Part shown: positions 8,170 through 17,154 of the stretch, piece after piece
Position numbering within the stretch: the first letter of the stretch is position 1
How the letters are laid out: each line of letters starts with the position of its first letter
Program-made: the position numbers and the translations under genes
Source: CADEED01 sp041395625
GTDB taxonomy: Bacteria; Pseudomonadota; Gammaproteobacteria; Steroidobacterales; Steroidobacteraceae
Direction: 5' to 3'
DNA: 64,000 bases
Assembly (NCBI GenBank): GCA_041395625.1
Contig: JAWLAE010000003.1
Span: 248,001-312,000 of the forward strand
The notes under the pieces: generated by a model
Seen by the model: the letters and a program-made list of their open reading frames with translations, nothing else
Database searches by the model: none
What the model was told of the DNA's origin: nothing

Positions 8170-9570
8170 TCAACTGACGGGGCGCAGCCGGATCTCGATG
8201 CGGTTGTTAGCGCTGGCCACCTTGTTCCATTGACCCGCCGTCAACTGCTCATCCACAGCCGGATAGGTGGGCTCGAGCGCACGCAGGTCGCCGCTGACGA
8301 CGCGCACATCCAGTGCACCGGCGGAGCTCTTGCGGAACTCGGCTGCCAGATTGGCGAACGCCATCGACTGCCGCGCCGCTGGTGACAGCGCGTCGTAAGG
8401 CGGATTGCCAACGAGGTCGCATTGCGCTTGCAATGTGTCTTCGGCTGCCAGCTTGTATCCTTCAGTGCTGCTACCTGTGAGGCAATAGCGGCCGGCGTAG
8501 GTCGTGATCTCGATGATACCGTTGAAATCGCGCGCAGCGAGCCGCTCCAGCAAGGTGCGCATGCCATCCAGTCGCGCGCCGGCCAGCGGCACTTCGCCGA
8601 ACGGGACGAATTCCGTGATCGGTGTGAGCAGGGCTCCTACTGGCGGGCTCGTGGCAGCGGCACTCTCGGCGGCGCCGGCGTCTGGCGCCGTGGCGGCAAC
8701 TGTAGCTTCGACCGGCGTCGTGCTCACCACCGGCTTCGCAGGTTCTGGCGCGCGTTCGGTCTGCAACTGCACCAGGCGTGTCTCGAGCTCGGCGCGCTGC
8801 GCACTCTCCTGCCGCCAGAGCCAGGCGAACAGCAAGGCCGTGGCGAGCGCGAGGCTGGCAGCGATCCAGCGCAACGGGCTGGTAGATGGTCGGACTGGCG
8901 GCGGCAGCGCCGCGCGCACTTCCGCCACGATGCGATCCGCCTGCGCGTCAGAGCTCACTGCCTGTGAGCGACGCAGCTCCGCCAGCTCCGCGCGTACGGT
9001 ATTTTCGATGACGGCCCGGATCTCAGGCGTGAGCGGTGAAAGCGGCGTAAACGGGGCGTGCTCTGGTAGAGGCGCCGGTTCAGTCATCGCCGCCACCGCA
9101 TCGAGCTGCCGTACCTCGCCGGTGGCCGCCGTCTCGGCATTCGCGGCCGGCACCACGGTGAAGGGCGTGAACGCACTGCCCTCGCCCGTGCGTCGATCGG
9201 CCACCAGATGCAGATCGTAGAGCACCTTGGATACGTCGGTCGGCTTGATCTGCTTGGGTAGCACACCGATCGCGCCCAGCGCTCGCGCCTGCCCGAGGTA
9301 CAACTCGCCTTCCTGTGAGGTGTACATCATGATCGGGATGGTCGCGGTGTGCGGATTGTTCTTGATAGTCTGGACGGCTTGAAAGCCGTCCATACCTGGC
9401 ATCAGGTGATCCATGAAGATGACATCGGGGCGCGCGCGCGTGAGATAGTCGATAGCCTGCTCGGCGGATTCCGCCGTATCGACTTCGATCTCGTAGCGCT
9501 CGAGCATCCGCGCCAGAAAGGCACGGGCCGACTTCGAATCGTCCACGACGAGTGCGCGCTTCGCGGACAT
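8170..9570 (-). CDS. Membrane-anchored response regulator with C-terminal OmpA-like domain
   Basis: 466 residues. Residues 1-120 are a complete receiver domain: acidic pair at 10-11, phosphoacceptor Asp54 in IFMDHLMPGMDG, Thr in MMYTSQ and Lys in VLPKQIKP. There is no DNA-binding or enzymatic output. Instead a linker of about 100 residues leads to one membrane helix (RWIAASLALATALLFAWLW, near 230-250), an Ala/Pro-rich spacer, and a C-terminal domain of about 130 residues. That domain shows OmpA-like traits (VPFGEVPL start, two Cys in RYCLTG and QAQCDL, end NRIEIRLRP) and should lie in the periplasm. Start supported by GGAGG just upstream. Phosphorylation inside could thus be coupled to the cell wall (inference). 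Confidence 0.8.
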   Translation of the reverse strand: MSAKRALVVDDSKSARAFLARMLERYEIEVDTAESAEQAIDYLTRARPDVIFMDHLMPGMDGFQAVQTIKNNPHTATIPIMMYTSQEGELYLGQARALGAIGVLPKQIKPTDVSKVLYDLHLVADRRTGEGSAFTPFTVVPAANAETAATGEVRQLDAVAAMTEPAPLPEHAPFTPLSPLTPEIRAVIENTVRAELAELRRSQAVSSDAQADRIVAEVRAALPPPVRPSTSPLRWIAASLALATALLFAWLWRQESAQRAELETRLVQLQTERAPEPAKPVVSTTPVEATVAATAPDAGAAESAAATSPPVGALLTPITEFVPFGEVPLAGARLDGMRTLLERLAARDFNGIIEITTYAGRYCLTGSSTEGYKLAAEDTLQAQCDLVGNPPYDALSPAARQSMAFANLAAEFRKSSAGALDVRVVSGDLRALEPTYPAVDEQLTAGQWNKVASANNRIEIRLRPVS

Positions 9571-9642
9571 CCATCCTCCCGACCGGCTGATCGCGAGAGT
9601 CTAGCGCAGATCGTGGGCTGGCCGGGAGGGGGCGTGCGCAAC

Positions 9643-9665
9643 TGGCGGTGTGCGTCGCACCGCCA
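9643..9665. promoter_or_regulatory. Inverted repeat between the response regulator and the YdbH-like operon
   Basis: Perfect 8-bp arms TGGCGGTG / CACCGCCA with a 7-base loop, in the 203-bp divergent intergenic region 9571-9773. A second short dyad, GACA..TGTC, follows at about 9666-9681. No T tract is attached, and no transcript ends here, so an operator is more likely than a terminator. Confidence 0.35.
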
Positions 9666-9773
9666 CGACAGAATTATTGTCAGTGGGCAGCGCTGCGATC
9701 GGCTTCGTCACACCGTAGCGAGCGAGCGTTTTCATCCGGCTGCGATCATCCAGAGCGACTAGAATCACCGCAG

Positions 9774-11891
9774 ATGACAGGCTCACTCGTCAATCGGTCC
9801 GGACGCAGTCTGGGGCACGTATGCGTACGACGACTCAGCATGTTCGCGCTGCTGTGTGTAGTCATGACCGCCAGGCCCGTGCTGGCGATCGACGCGATTG
9901 TGGTCGAAATCGGTGCAGTCGACAGCGGCCCGATCCGTGCCCAGGGCGCGGTGATCAAGCTGGCTCTGGTCGACGACGAACGTACGGCACTGGAGGTCAG
10001 CGCCGCCAGGCTGAGTTTGCCGCAGCCGATCGGTCCCTTACGCCGCGTAAGTCTGCGTTGCGACGACCCGACGATCGCGGACCCGGTATTTGGCTGCTCA
10101 CAGGGGCGGATCGCGGCGCTTGGCGGTCCGAGCGGCAGCATCGCGGCGAATATCCAGGGCGAATATCGCACCGATACCGGCGCAGGATTCCTGAATGGTG
10201 CCGGCCTGGTTGTCGCAGGTGCCACGCTCGATTGGCGCGCGCAGCTGCGCTCCGCGACGTGGCAAGTGACCGGCAACGTGCGCGGCGCCAGTCTGATGGA
10301 GCTGCGCAAATTCGCAGCTCGCTGGCTGACGCTGCCGCGCGATATCTCTATTGAAGGTGACGCCGGCGCCCGCTTTGCTGCGCACGGTGCTGCCACGCTG
10401 CGGCAGGCTGAGGCCACCGTCAATCTCGCGGACGTCAACTTCACCAATGAAGACGGCTCGCTCGTTGGTGAAGCACTCGCAGCACAGTTGAGCGTCGACT
10501 ATCAACCTGGCGCCAGCGGTGATGGGCTACGGATCGAGCTGGCGGGCAGCGAAGGCCAGGCGCTGATCGGACCGGTGCTGCTGGAACTCGGCACCAACCC
10601 GCTACAGCTCGACGCGACCGGCACGCTTCGCGATCGGTTGCTAAGCATCGCGTCGCTCGACCTGCGCCAGCGAGACTTGTTAGTTGCCAGTGGCAGCGGC
10701 AGTGTTTCGCTCGCCGGTGCGACGCCCAGCATCAGTGCCCAGCTCGGCATCGAAAACCTGCGGTTCCCGGCCGCTTACACCAGCTTTCTGCAGATCGCGC
10801 TCGCTGCTACCGATTTCGGTGATCTCACAACGTCCGGCCAGGTCCGGGGCGCAGTGACGATCGAGCAGAACACGCCGCAGTCTTTGACGCTGCAGTTGGC
10901 CGACGTCGATCTACTCGATCGCAAAGGACGCGTGCGCATCGACGACATAGCGGGCATCGTTCATTGGCGCCCGGGGGCGGCGCCGGCAGTCGCCGAGTCG
11001 GCGCTCCGCTGGAGCAGTGGCGGCGCGTATGGTCTCTCCGGTGGTGCCGCCGAGATCCGTTTTCGTGCCCAGGGCGCCAATGTCGCGCTGACGCGGCCGG
11101 CGCGTCTGCCGGTGTTCGACGGAGCGGTCGCCATCGAGAACTTCGCGCTCAGCAATCTCGGCGGCGACGACCTGGGGATCGATTTCGAGGCCGAGATCGA
11201 GCCGATCAGCATGCCGCTGATCTGCGCGGCCTTTGGCTGGCCGACCTTCGCCGGCACTTTGTCGGGCCGCGTGCCAGCGCTCACCTTTCGGGATCGTGAA
11301 CTGCGCGTGGCGGGTGACGTCGAGGCAGCGGTCTTCGGCGGCAAGGTAGTAGGTAGTAAACTGCGCTTGCAGGATCCGTTCGGTCGCTGGCCACGACTGT
11401 TCGCGGACGTGCGGGCGCGCGAGCTGGATCTCGCGGCCGTGACCAACACATTCGCGTTCGGCAGCATCACCGGCAAGCTCGAAGCCGACGTACTGGGGCT
11501 CGAGTTGTTCGCCTGGTCACCGGTTGCCTTCGACGCGCGGCTCGCAACACCGCCGGGCGATCGCTCCAAGAAACGCATCAGTGCCAAGGCAGTTGGCAAT
11601 TTGTCCAACATTGGCGGTGGCGGCGGTGGCGTGATCGCAGCCTTGCAGTCCGGCTTCCTGCGGTTTTTCGACGACTTCGGCTACAGCAAGCTCGGCCTCA
11701 AGTGCCAGTTGCGGGACGGCGTCTGCCTGATGTCAGGTATCGAGCCGGCGCGGGACGACGGTTACTACATAGTCAAAGGCCGCGGCATTCCGCGCATCGA
11801 CATCATTGGCAACGCCGGACGCGTCGACTGGCCGCGACTCGTGTCACAGATCTCCGCCGGAATGGCAGCCGAGAGCGTGGAAGTGCGCTGA
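9774..11891 (+). CDS. YdbH-like (AsmA-family) intermembrane transport protein
   Basis: 705 residues with an N-terminal hydrophobic export segment (MFALLCVVMTARPVLA inside a longer N-terminus) and a body of repeating amphipathic beta-strands, as in AsmA-like bridges that shuttle phospholipids from inner to outer membrane. The C-terminus (GGGGGGVIAALQSGFLRFF, then LKCQLRDGVCLMSG and GRVDWPRLVSQI) resembles the conserved end of such proteins. I cannot prove the YdbH subgroup by eye. The next gene encodes a YdbL-type protein, which in Escherichia coli lies in the ydbH-ynbE-ydbL operon, and that context is the main argument. ATG at 9774 chosen; ATG at 9840 is the alternative. Confidence 0.65.
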   Translation: MTGSLVNRSGRSLGHVCVRRLSMFALLCVVMTARPVLAIDAIVVEIGAVDSGPIRAQGAVIKLALVDDERTALEVSAARLSLPQPIGPLRRVSLRCDDPTIADPVFGCSQGRIAALGGPSGSIAANIQGEYRTDTGAGFLNGAGLVVAGATLDWRAQLRSATWQVTGNVRGASLMELRKFAARWLTLPRDISIEGDAGARFAAHGAATLRQAEATVNLADVNFTNEDGSLVGEALAAQLSVDYQPGASGDGLRIELAGSEGQALIGPVLLELGTNPLQLDATGTLRDRLLSIASLDLRQRDLLVASGSGSVSLAGATPSISAQLGIENLRFPAAYTSFLQIALAATDFGDLTTSGQVRGAVTIEQNTPQSLTLQLADVDLLDRKGRVRIDDIAGIVHWRPGAAPAVAESALRWSSGGAYGLSGGAAEIRFRAQGANVALTRPARLPVFDGAVAIENFALSNLGGDDLGIDFEAEIEPISMPLICAAFGWPTFAGTLSGRVPALTFRDRELRVAGDVEAAVFGGKVVGSKLRLQDPFGRWPRLFADVRARELDLAAVTNTFAFGSITGKLEADVLGLELFAWSPVAFDARLATPPGDRSKKRISAKAVGNLSNIGGGGGGVIAALQSGFLRFFDDFGYSKLGLKCQLRDGVCLMSGIEPARDDGYYIVKGRGIPRIDIIGNAGRVDWPRLVSQISAGMAAESVEVR

Positions 11892-12019
11892 CCGCGCGAG
11901 TAGACTGGCGGCCGGGCGGCCTGTTCAGGTGATGTTCAGCGCCGCCGGTCAGAATGTCCGCGAGCATGTACGGTCTGTGCGGCCTGCCATGCTCGAGAGT
12001 TGTAGCAAGGAGAGTGCAG

Positions 12020-12637
12020 ATGCGTCGGGTATTGCCGTTCAATCTAGCTTTGGCGAGCGTCTTTCTCGCCGCCTGCGTCACGATCAACGTGTATTTCCCG
12101 GCGGCTGCGGCCGAGAAAGCCGCAGATCGGATCATCGAGAATGTCACGGGCGCGAGTGTTGCGCCGGCGCCGGCCGAGCCGCCGCAGTCGTTTGCTCCAG
12201 GAGCTCGTGCGCCCAGCATGCTCGCCATGGCGCTCGACGCAGTGTTGAGCACCCTAGTGCCCGCGGCGCATGCCCAGGCTGCACCTAACATCGATATCGA
12301 CACACCGCAGTCCAACGCCATCCAGGCTTCGATGAAGGCGCGCTTCGAGCAGTTGCGACCCTACTTCGCGAGCGGCGCGGTTGGCTTCACCAATAACGGT
12401 TTGATCGAGCTGCGCGATGCCAGCGCCGTGCCGCTGGCCGAACGAGCCACCGCCAAGCGTCTCGTGGCAGAGGACAACCAGGACCGCAACGAGTTGTATG
12501 CCGAGATCGCCCGCGCCAACAATCATCCCGAGTGGGAGAATGACATCCGCAAGACCTTCGCCCGTCGCTGGATCGAGCGTGGCGCTCAACCCGGTTGGTA
12601 CTACCAGGCAGCGGATGGGTCATGGGCACAAAAATAA
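12020..12637 (+). CDS. YdbL family (DUF1318) protein with YnbE-like lipoprotein N-terminus
   Basis: 205 residues, start at 12020 behind AAGGAGAG. The N-terminus is a lipoprotein signal (VFLAACVTINV), and the stretch right after the Cys (VTINVYFPAAAAEK) resembles YnbE. A Pro-rich linker is followed by a second signal-like hydrophobic segment ending AHAQA near residue 90. The C-terminal DUF1318 domain (residues 95-205) ends GAQPGWYYQAADGSWAQK, matching the YdbL signature PGxYxxxxxGxWxxK. It probably acts with the upstream YdbH-like protein in phospholipid transport. The gene overlaps the next lipoprotein gene by 16 bases. Confidence 0.8.
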   Translation: MRRVLPFNLALASVFLAACVTINVYFPAAAAEKAADRIIENVTGASVAPAPAEPPQSFAPGARAPSMLAMALDAVLSTLVPAAHAQAAPNIDIDTPQSNAIQASMKARFEQLRPYFASGAVGFTNNGLIELRDASAVPLAERATAKRLVAEDNQDRNELYAEIARANNHPEWENDIRKTFARRWIERGAQPGWYYQAADGSWAQK

Positions 12638-12846
12638 AGTTCGCCGCACTGCTGGTGCTCAGCACTGCGCCACTGGCCGGCTGCGGTCTAGCCGAGACCA
12701 CGGTCGGCGCTGCCTCGAGTGCTGCCTCGGCCGCTGAGCAGGCCAAGCAGGCGCAGCAGCAGATCGAGCAAGTGCAACAAAGACTGGATGCTGCCCAACA
12801 AGCGGCGGCGGATGCGCGCGCGCAAGCCGAAGCGGCGAGCCAGTAA
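12622..12846 (+). CDS. Small coiled-coil lipoprotein
   Basis: 74 residues. The ATG at 12622 gives a lipoprotein signal ending PLAGCG; an earlier in-frame ATG at 12595 would bury it. The mature part is an Ala/Gln-rich heptad-like helix (EQAKQAQQQIEQVQQRLDAA), so probably a coiled coil tethered to a membrane. It overlaps the YdbL-type gene by 16 bases and is the third member of the operon, occupying the slot of a small lipoprotein, but its sequence is not YnbE. Function unknown. Confidence 0.65.
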   Translation: MGTKIKFAALLVLSTAPLAGCGLAETTVGAASSAASAAEQAKQAQQQIEQVQQRLDAAQQAAADARAQAEAASQ

Positions 12847-12872
12847 TTCGATTGCACGGCACCGGCCGCGAT

Positions 12873-13535
12873 TCAGTCGCGGATCGGCGCGATCAGCTCC
12901 GGTCCCTCGTTACGCGGCGAATTGACGCGTTTGCTGACGGGATGGAAGGCCAGGTCCACTTCCACAGGTGCGCCGAGCACAGCCTCTAACGACTCCAGCT
13001 CCGTCGCCGGATCGAGCCATTCGCTGTGGCGCGTGGCTGGCAGGATTCTAGGCATCCGATCGTGCAGCTCCGCCACGCTGCCGAGCGCCGCGGTCGTGAT
13101 GATCGTGCAGGATTCGAGCACTTCGCCGGTGCCCCAGCTCTCCCACAATCCCGCCATCGCCAACGGCTGACCATCCGCCGCCCGAATGAAATAGGGCTGC
13201 TTGCCTTGCGCTGACGGACGCCACTCATAGTAGCCGTCAGCCAGTACGAGGCAACGGCGTTTGCGGTAGGCCGCGCGAAAGGCGGGCTTCGCAGCAACGG
13301 TTTCGGCGCGCGCGTTGATCATGCGGGCGCCCAGCGATTTCTCCTTGGCCCAGAACGGCACCAACCCCCAGTAGAGCATCGCGAGCTCTCTGACACGTGC
13401 GGCGCCCGTCCGCACGACAGGCACGAATTGTGTCGGACAGATGTTATAGCGAGGTTCGAGCGGTGCCGCAGACGTTACGCCGAACAGACGCGCGACGGCT
13501 TCCTGCGGTGAGTAGAACGCATAGCGCCCACACAT
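12873..13535 (-). CDS. SRAP (YedK/HMCES) abasic-site-binding protein
   Basis: 220 residues beginning MCGRYAFYS, so Cys2 is exposed once Met is removed and can form the thiazolidine crosslink to abasic sites in single-stranded DNA. Other family marks are the Asn in PRYNICPTQ, WGLVPFWAKE, NARAETVAAKPAFR and the active-site Glu in DGYYEWRP. It protects replication forks by capping abasic sites. It converges with the small lipoprotein gene and lies 3 bases from the ABC permease on the same strand side. Confidence 0.93.
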   Translation of the reverse strand: MCGRYAFYSPQEAVARLFGVTSAAPLEPRYNICPTQFVPVVRTGAARVRELAMLYWGLVPFWAKEKSLGARMINARAETVAAKPAFRAAYRKRRCLVLADGYYEWRPSAQGKQPYFIRAADGQPLAMAGLWESWGTGEVLESCTIITTAALGSVAELHDRMPRILPATRHSEWLDPATELESLEAVLGAPVEVDLAFHPVSKRVNSPRNEGPELIAPIRD

Positions 13536-13538
13536 GTG

Positions 13539-14336
13539 CTATTCACGCATGCCGGTGCCGCGGTGCATCAGCCAGAGGGCCACGGCGAACAAGGCGGCCG
13601 CGGCGGCCGTCATGATGGTGAACGCCAGCACGACGTCGACATCGGATACGCCGAGGAAGCCGTAGCGAAAGGCATTCACCATGTGGAGTATCGGATTGGC
13701 ATAGGACACATGCTGTGCCCATTGCGGCAGCAGCGAGATCGAATAGAACACGCCACCGAAGTACGTGAGCGGCGTCAGCACGAATATCGGCACCATGTTC
13801 ACCTGGTCGAAATTCTTGGCGAACACGGCGTTGATGAAACCACCGAGCGAAAACACGATCGCCGTCAGCACCACGGCGGCCACTATCACGAGTACATGAT
13901 GCACCGCGAGATGCGTGAAGAACAGCGCGACCCCAGTGACCACTGCGCCAACCATCAAGCCACGCAGCACTCCGCCGCCGACGTAGCCTGCAACGATGAT
14001 CCAGTTGGGCAGCGGCGCTACCAGCATTTCCTCGACGTGTTTGCCGAACTTGGCGCCGAAGAACGACGAGACGACATTGGCATAGCTGTTGGTGATGACA
14101 GCCATCATGATCAGGCCAGGCGCGATGTACTGCATATAGTCGAAGCCGTCCATTGGCCCGACGCGCTTGCCGATCAGATTGCCGAAAATGATGAAGTACA
14201 GCGCCGAGGTGATCGCTGACGGCACGATCGTCTGCGACCAGATGCGCAGGATGCGACCCAGCTCGCGAATGATGATGGTCTTGAAACCGACCCAGCGAGC
14301 ATCCCGGATTGCGGGTACAGCAGCAGCTGTGTTCAC
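13539..14336 (-). CDS. ABC-2 type transporter permease, YadH-like
   Basis: 265 residues with six predicted membrane helices and the ABC-2 membrane signature. The N-terminus (FKTIIIRELGRILRIWSQT) and the segment YIAPGLIMMAVITNSYANVVSS are typical of YadH-type permeases. It pairs with the ATPase whose stop overlaps this start by 4 bases. Probable exporter of unknown substrate. Confidence 0.9.
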   Translation of the reverse strand: MNTAAAVPAIRDARWVGFKTIIIRELGRILRIWSQTIVPSAITSALYFIIFGNLIGKRVGPMDGFDYMQYIAPGLIMMAVITNSYANVVSSFFGAKFGKHVEEMLVAPLPNWIIVAGYVGGGVLRGLMVGAVVTGVALFFTHLAVHHVLVIVAAVVLTAIVFSLGGFINAVFAKNFDQVNMVPIFVLTPLTYFGGVFYSISLLPQWAQHVSYANPILHMVNAFRYGFLGVSDVDVVLAFTIMTAAAAALFAVALWLMHRGTGMRE

Positions 14337-15292
14337 GGGTGTGCGTGCACGGCCTGCGCCGGTACCGGCGGCGCGACTGTTGCCTTGCCATCCACCAGCG
14401 ACATGAACAGTTCCTCGAGCCTGTTCACTTTGTTGCGCATGGAAACGACTTCGATCCCCTGGGCCGACAGTCGCGCGAACACCTCATTCAGACTCTGGCC
14501 CTTGCTCACCTGCACTTCAAGGGATTGTTCATCGACGAGTTTGAGCATGTAGCCCGGCAGCTGCGGTATGGCCCCGGGAACTGTGCGCAGATTCAGGACG
14601 AAGGTCTCGGTGTGGAGCCTGCGCAGCAGCGTCGACATCCGGTCGCGCTCGACGATGTTGCCACCATTGATGATGGCGATGTCGCGGCACAGCGTTTCGG
14701 CCTCTTCCAGATAGTGCGTCGTCAAGATGATCGTCGTGCCGCGCGCATTGATGTCACGCATGAACTCCCACATGGAGCGGCGGTTCTCGATATCGACGCC
14801 CGCAGTTGGCTCATCGAGTATCAGCAAACGCGGTTCATGCATCAGAGCGCGCGCAATCATCAAGCGCCGCTTCATGCCGCCGGACAAGCCACGCGCAACC
14901 GATTTCTTCTTGTCGCCGAGCTGCAGCAGATCGAGGTACTTGTCGGCGCGCCGTCGGGCGTCGCGGCGCGGGATGCCATAGAAGCCGGCCTGATTCACGA
15001 GTATCGTCTCGCAGGTCTCCCAGAAGTTGAAGTTCACCTCCTGCGGGACGACGCCGATGCACGACTTGGCCGCTTCGAGCTGTCGGTCGATGTCGTAGCC
15101 AAACACAGTCACGGTACCGGACGTCTTGTTGACCAGTGAAGTGACGATGCCGATGAGTGTGGTCTTGCCGGCACCATTGGGACCCAGCAGCGCAAAGAAG
15201 TCGCCTTCGGCTACGTCGAGATCGACACCCTGCAGCGCGCGAACACCGTTGGGGTATGTTTTGACGAGTTGACGAGTCGATAGTGCGGCCAT
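14333..15292 (-). CDS. ABC transporter ATP-binding protein, YadG-like
   Basis: 319 residues. Walker A GPNGAGKTT, Q-loop in VVPQEVNFN, signature LSGGMKRR, Walker B LLILDEPTAGVD and switch His in LTTHYLEEA are all present. Residues 225-319 form the usual C-terminal extension. The frame is open to 15634, but that part overlaps the HDOD gene upstream and is not conserved; the ATG at 15292 begins MAALSTRQLVKTYPNG, the standard start. Energises the adjoining permease. Confidence 0.92.
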   Translation of the reverse strand: MAALSTRQLVKTYPNGVRALQGVDLDVAEGDFFALLGPNGAGKTTLIGIVTSLVNKTSGTVTVFGYDIDRQLEAAKSCIGVVPQEVNFNFWETCETILVNQAGFYGIPRRDARRRADKYLDLLQLGDKKKSVARGLSGGMKRRLMIARALMHEPRLLILDEPTAGVDIENRRSMWEFMRDINARGTTIILTTHYLEEAETLCRDIAIINGGNIVERDRMSTLLRRLHTETFVLNLRTVPGAIPQLPGYMLKLVDEQSLEVQVSKGQSLNEVFARLSAQGIEVVSMRNKVNRLEELFMSLVDGKATVAPPVPAQAVHAHP

Positions 15293-15336
15293 GCGATTGA
15301 CATTATCACAGGCCGGAGGTCGCACTGGAAGGCGGG

Positions 15337-16215
15337 TCAGCCCAGCGTGTGCCTGAGTTCGTCGATCTCGTCGGCGGCATCGCGCATGGCGTCGGTCGCC
15401 TGTTCGATCGTCAGATGCATGCGCTTGAAGATGTGGATCTTGTCGAATACCGAATCGAGTGCCACAGCGCCGCGACCCAGCCCGACCAACAGATAGCTCG
15501 CAGTCATCACGTCGAGAAGGTCGGCGGGGCCCTCGTGGGTTCGCTCGATCGATTGATAACCGCGGATCGCGTCGATGATCTCGTCGCTGATCGCCCAGGC
15601 GCTCAGCACTTTCAGATTGAAGACCGGCTGCCATTCGCGCACGATCGCTCGCCAGCGCCGCGCGTCGTTCAAAGCCGGCGCATGCTCTGTGGCGCGAGTC
15701 AGTAGATAGAGTTCGCCGATGCCGTGCAGCAAGCCCGCGAGGAAGGCCTGGTCTGGCCTGACAGACGTGAAGCGCCCTGCGACTACATGACCAGTCGCTG
15801 CCATCCAGGCGCTGCGCTCCCAGATCGCCTTCAGCGGCAGGCGAATCTCGGCCATGGCTTCGGCCTCAACCAACCGCTTCAGACCCGCCGCGATGACAGC
15901 GCTGCGCGTGAGATCGAAGCCGATCCGGGTGATGGCGACTCGCAGGTCCGCGATCCGCTTGCCACTGCTGTTGCAGGCTACAGAATTGGCGAGCTGCAGA
16001 ACGCGGCCGGTCAGCACCGGATCGAAACTCAACACCTTGATTACGTCATCGAGCGCCACCTCGGGCTCGCCCAACAGCGATTGCAGCCGCACAGCGCTTT
16101 GCGGGAAACACGGCAATGCCAGATCGCTGGCGCCGTGCTCCACGCGCAGCTTGCCGATCAACAAATCCGCTTCCTGGGCGGCACGCTCCGCCGCCGCAGC
16201 TTCGAACGAGGTCAT
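15337..16215 (-). CDS. HDOD domain protein (third of three)
   Basis: 292 residues covering a single HDOD domain from about 45 to 250 (LPCFPQSAVRLQSLLGEPEV, then RVLQLANSVACN). HDOD domains are HD-fold proteins without the metal-binding HD residues and act as signalling scaffolds. The C-terminal helical tail (IEQATDAMRDAADEIDELRH) is shared with its two upstream paralogues. It lies 20 bases after the second HDOD gene, so one transcript is likely, starting at the sigma-28 promoter at 18070-18096. Confidence 0.85.
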   Translation of the reverse strand: MTSFEAAAAERAAQEADLLIGKLRVEHGASDLALPCFPQSAVRLQSLLGEPEVALDDVIKVLSFDPVLTGRVLQLANSVACNSSGKRIADLRVAITRIGFDLTRSAVIAAGLKRLVEAEAMAEIRLPLKAIWERSAWMAATGHVVAGRFTSVRPDQAFLAGLLHGIGELYLLTRATEHAPALNDARRWRAIVREWQPVFNLKVLSAWAISDEIIDAIRGYQSIERTHEGPADLLDVMTASYLLVGLGRGAVALDSVFDKIHIFKRMHLTIEQATDAMRDAADEIDELRHTLG

Positions 16216-16235
16216 ACGTTGGGTGGTTAGTTCGG

Positions 16236-17150
16236 TCAGGTGACACCCAGCGTCGCCTGCAGTGCCGCGACCTCAGAGGCGGACTCGGACAGTACCTGGG
16301 TGCACTGCTCGAGTTCCAGCTGCATGCGCTTCATCGGCTTGAGCAGTGGCGCAGCACACTGCGCGAGATCGTTGTCGCCGTTGAAGTTGGCGAGCAACGA
16401 CGCCACGGCGAGGACGTCGGTAAGCGAAATTGCGCCGCGCTGCTCGCGCTCGGGATCTTCATGCTCGGCGACCGCCAGTACGATTGGCTCCGGCAAGTTC
16501 CAGTTCTCGAGTATCGCCTTGGCAACATTGGCATGCCACTCGCGCACCAAAGCCTGATAGGCAAGTTGATCGGCGAACAATTCCGGATGCCGCGACGTGC
16601 GCGTCAGTATGTAGACCCGGCCGACGCAGCTCAGCAGGCCGGCGAGCAGTGCTGCCTCCGCGTTGAGGGTAGTGAACCGCTTGGCAATCACGTGTGCGAT
16701 CGACGCGATCACGACACTGCGACGCCACAACCCGTCGAGCGGCTTCTCCAGGCCCTTGAAGTCCTTGGCCATCTTGATCTGGGCCATGGCATAACTCAGG
16801 CCAGCGGACCGGACGATGTTGAAGCCGACTCGCGAGACTGCCGTGCGCAGATCGACGATCTTGGCACCCGTCGTATTGAGCGCGGCGGAATTCGCCATCG
16901 TCATGAGGCGCGCGGCCAGAGCAGGCTCGCCGCTGATCATTTTCACGATGACGGCATTGGCGATGTTCTCGTCCGCCATGGCGCGCTGCAGACGCGTGAC
17001 GATCTCAGGTACCGACGGCAGTTCGACCTTGCCTTGCGACAGCTCGGCTGCCAGTGAGCGCACGAAGCCGAACAGCGGCGACTGCGGTACGTTGACAGTC
17101 TGGGGCGCGGGCGCTGGCCTGGTTGCGGCGACATGATGTTTGGCGACCAT
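16236..17150 (-). CDS. HDOD domain protein (second of three)
   Basis: 304 residues. The HDOD core reads ELPSVPEIVTRLQRAMADEN, LAARLMTMANSAALN and IVDLRTAVSRVGFNIVRSA. An open frame extends to 17252 over the end of the first HDOD gene, but the ATG at 17150, four bases after that gene's stop, is the sensible start. The N-terminal 25 residues are a short Pro/Ala-rich tail absent from the other two copies. Likely a motility or second-messenger signalling protein, judging by the sigma-28 promoter in front of the trio. Confidence 0.85.
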   Translation of the reverse strand: MVAKHHVAATRPAPAPQTVNVPQSPLFGFVRSLAAELSQGKVELPSVPEIVTRLQRAMADENIANAVIVKMISGEPALAARLMTMANSAALNTTGAKIVDLRTAVSRVGFNIVRSAGLSYAMAQIKMAKDFKGLEKPLDGLWRRSVVIASIAHVIAKRFTTLNAEAALLAGLLSCVGRVYILTRTSRHPELFADQLAYQALVREWHANVAKAILENWNLPEPIVLAVAEHEDPEREQRGAISLTDVLAVASLLANFNGDNDLAQCAAPLLKPMKRMQLELEQCTQVLSESASEVAALQATLGVT

Positions 17151-17154
17151 GGGG

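Noticed and set aside
13536..14219. Plus-strand open frame of 227 codons opposite the ABC permease
   Set aside because: His/Arg/Glu-rich shadow of a clearly conserved six-helix permease.
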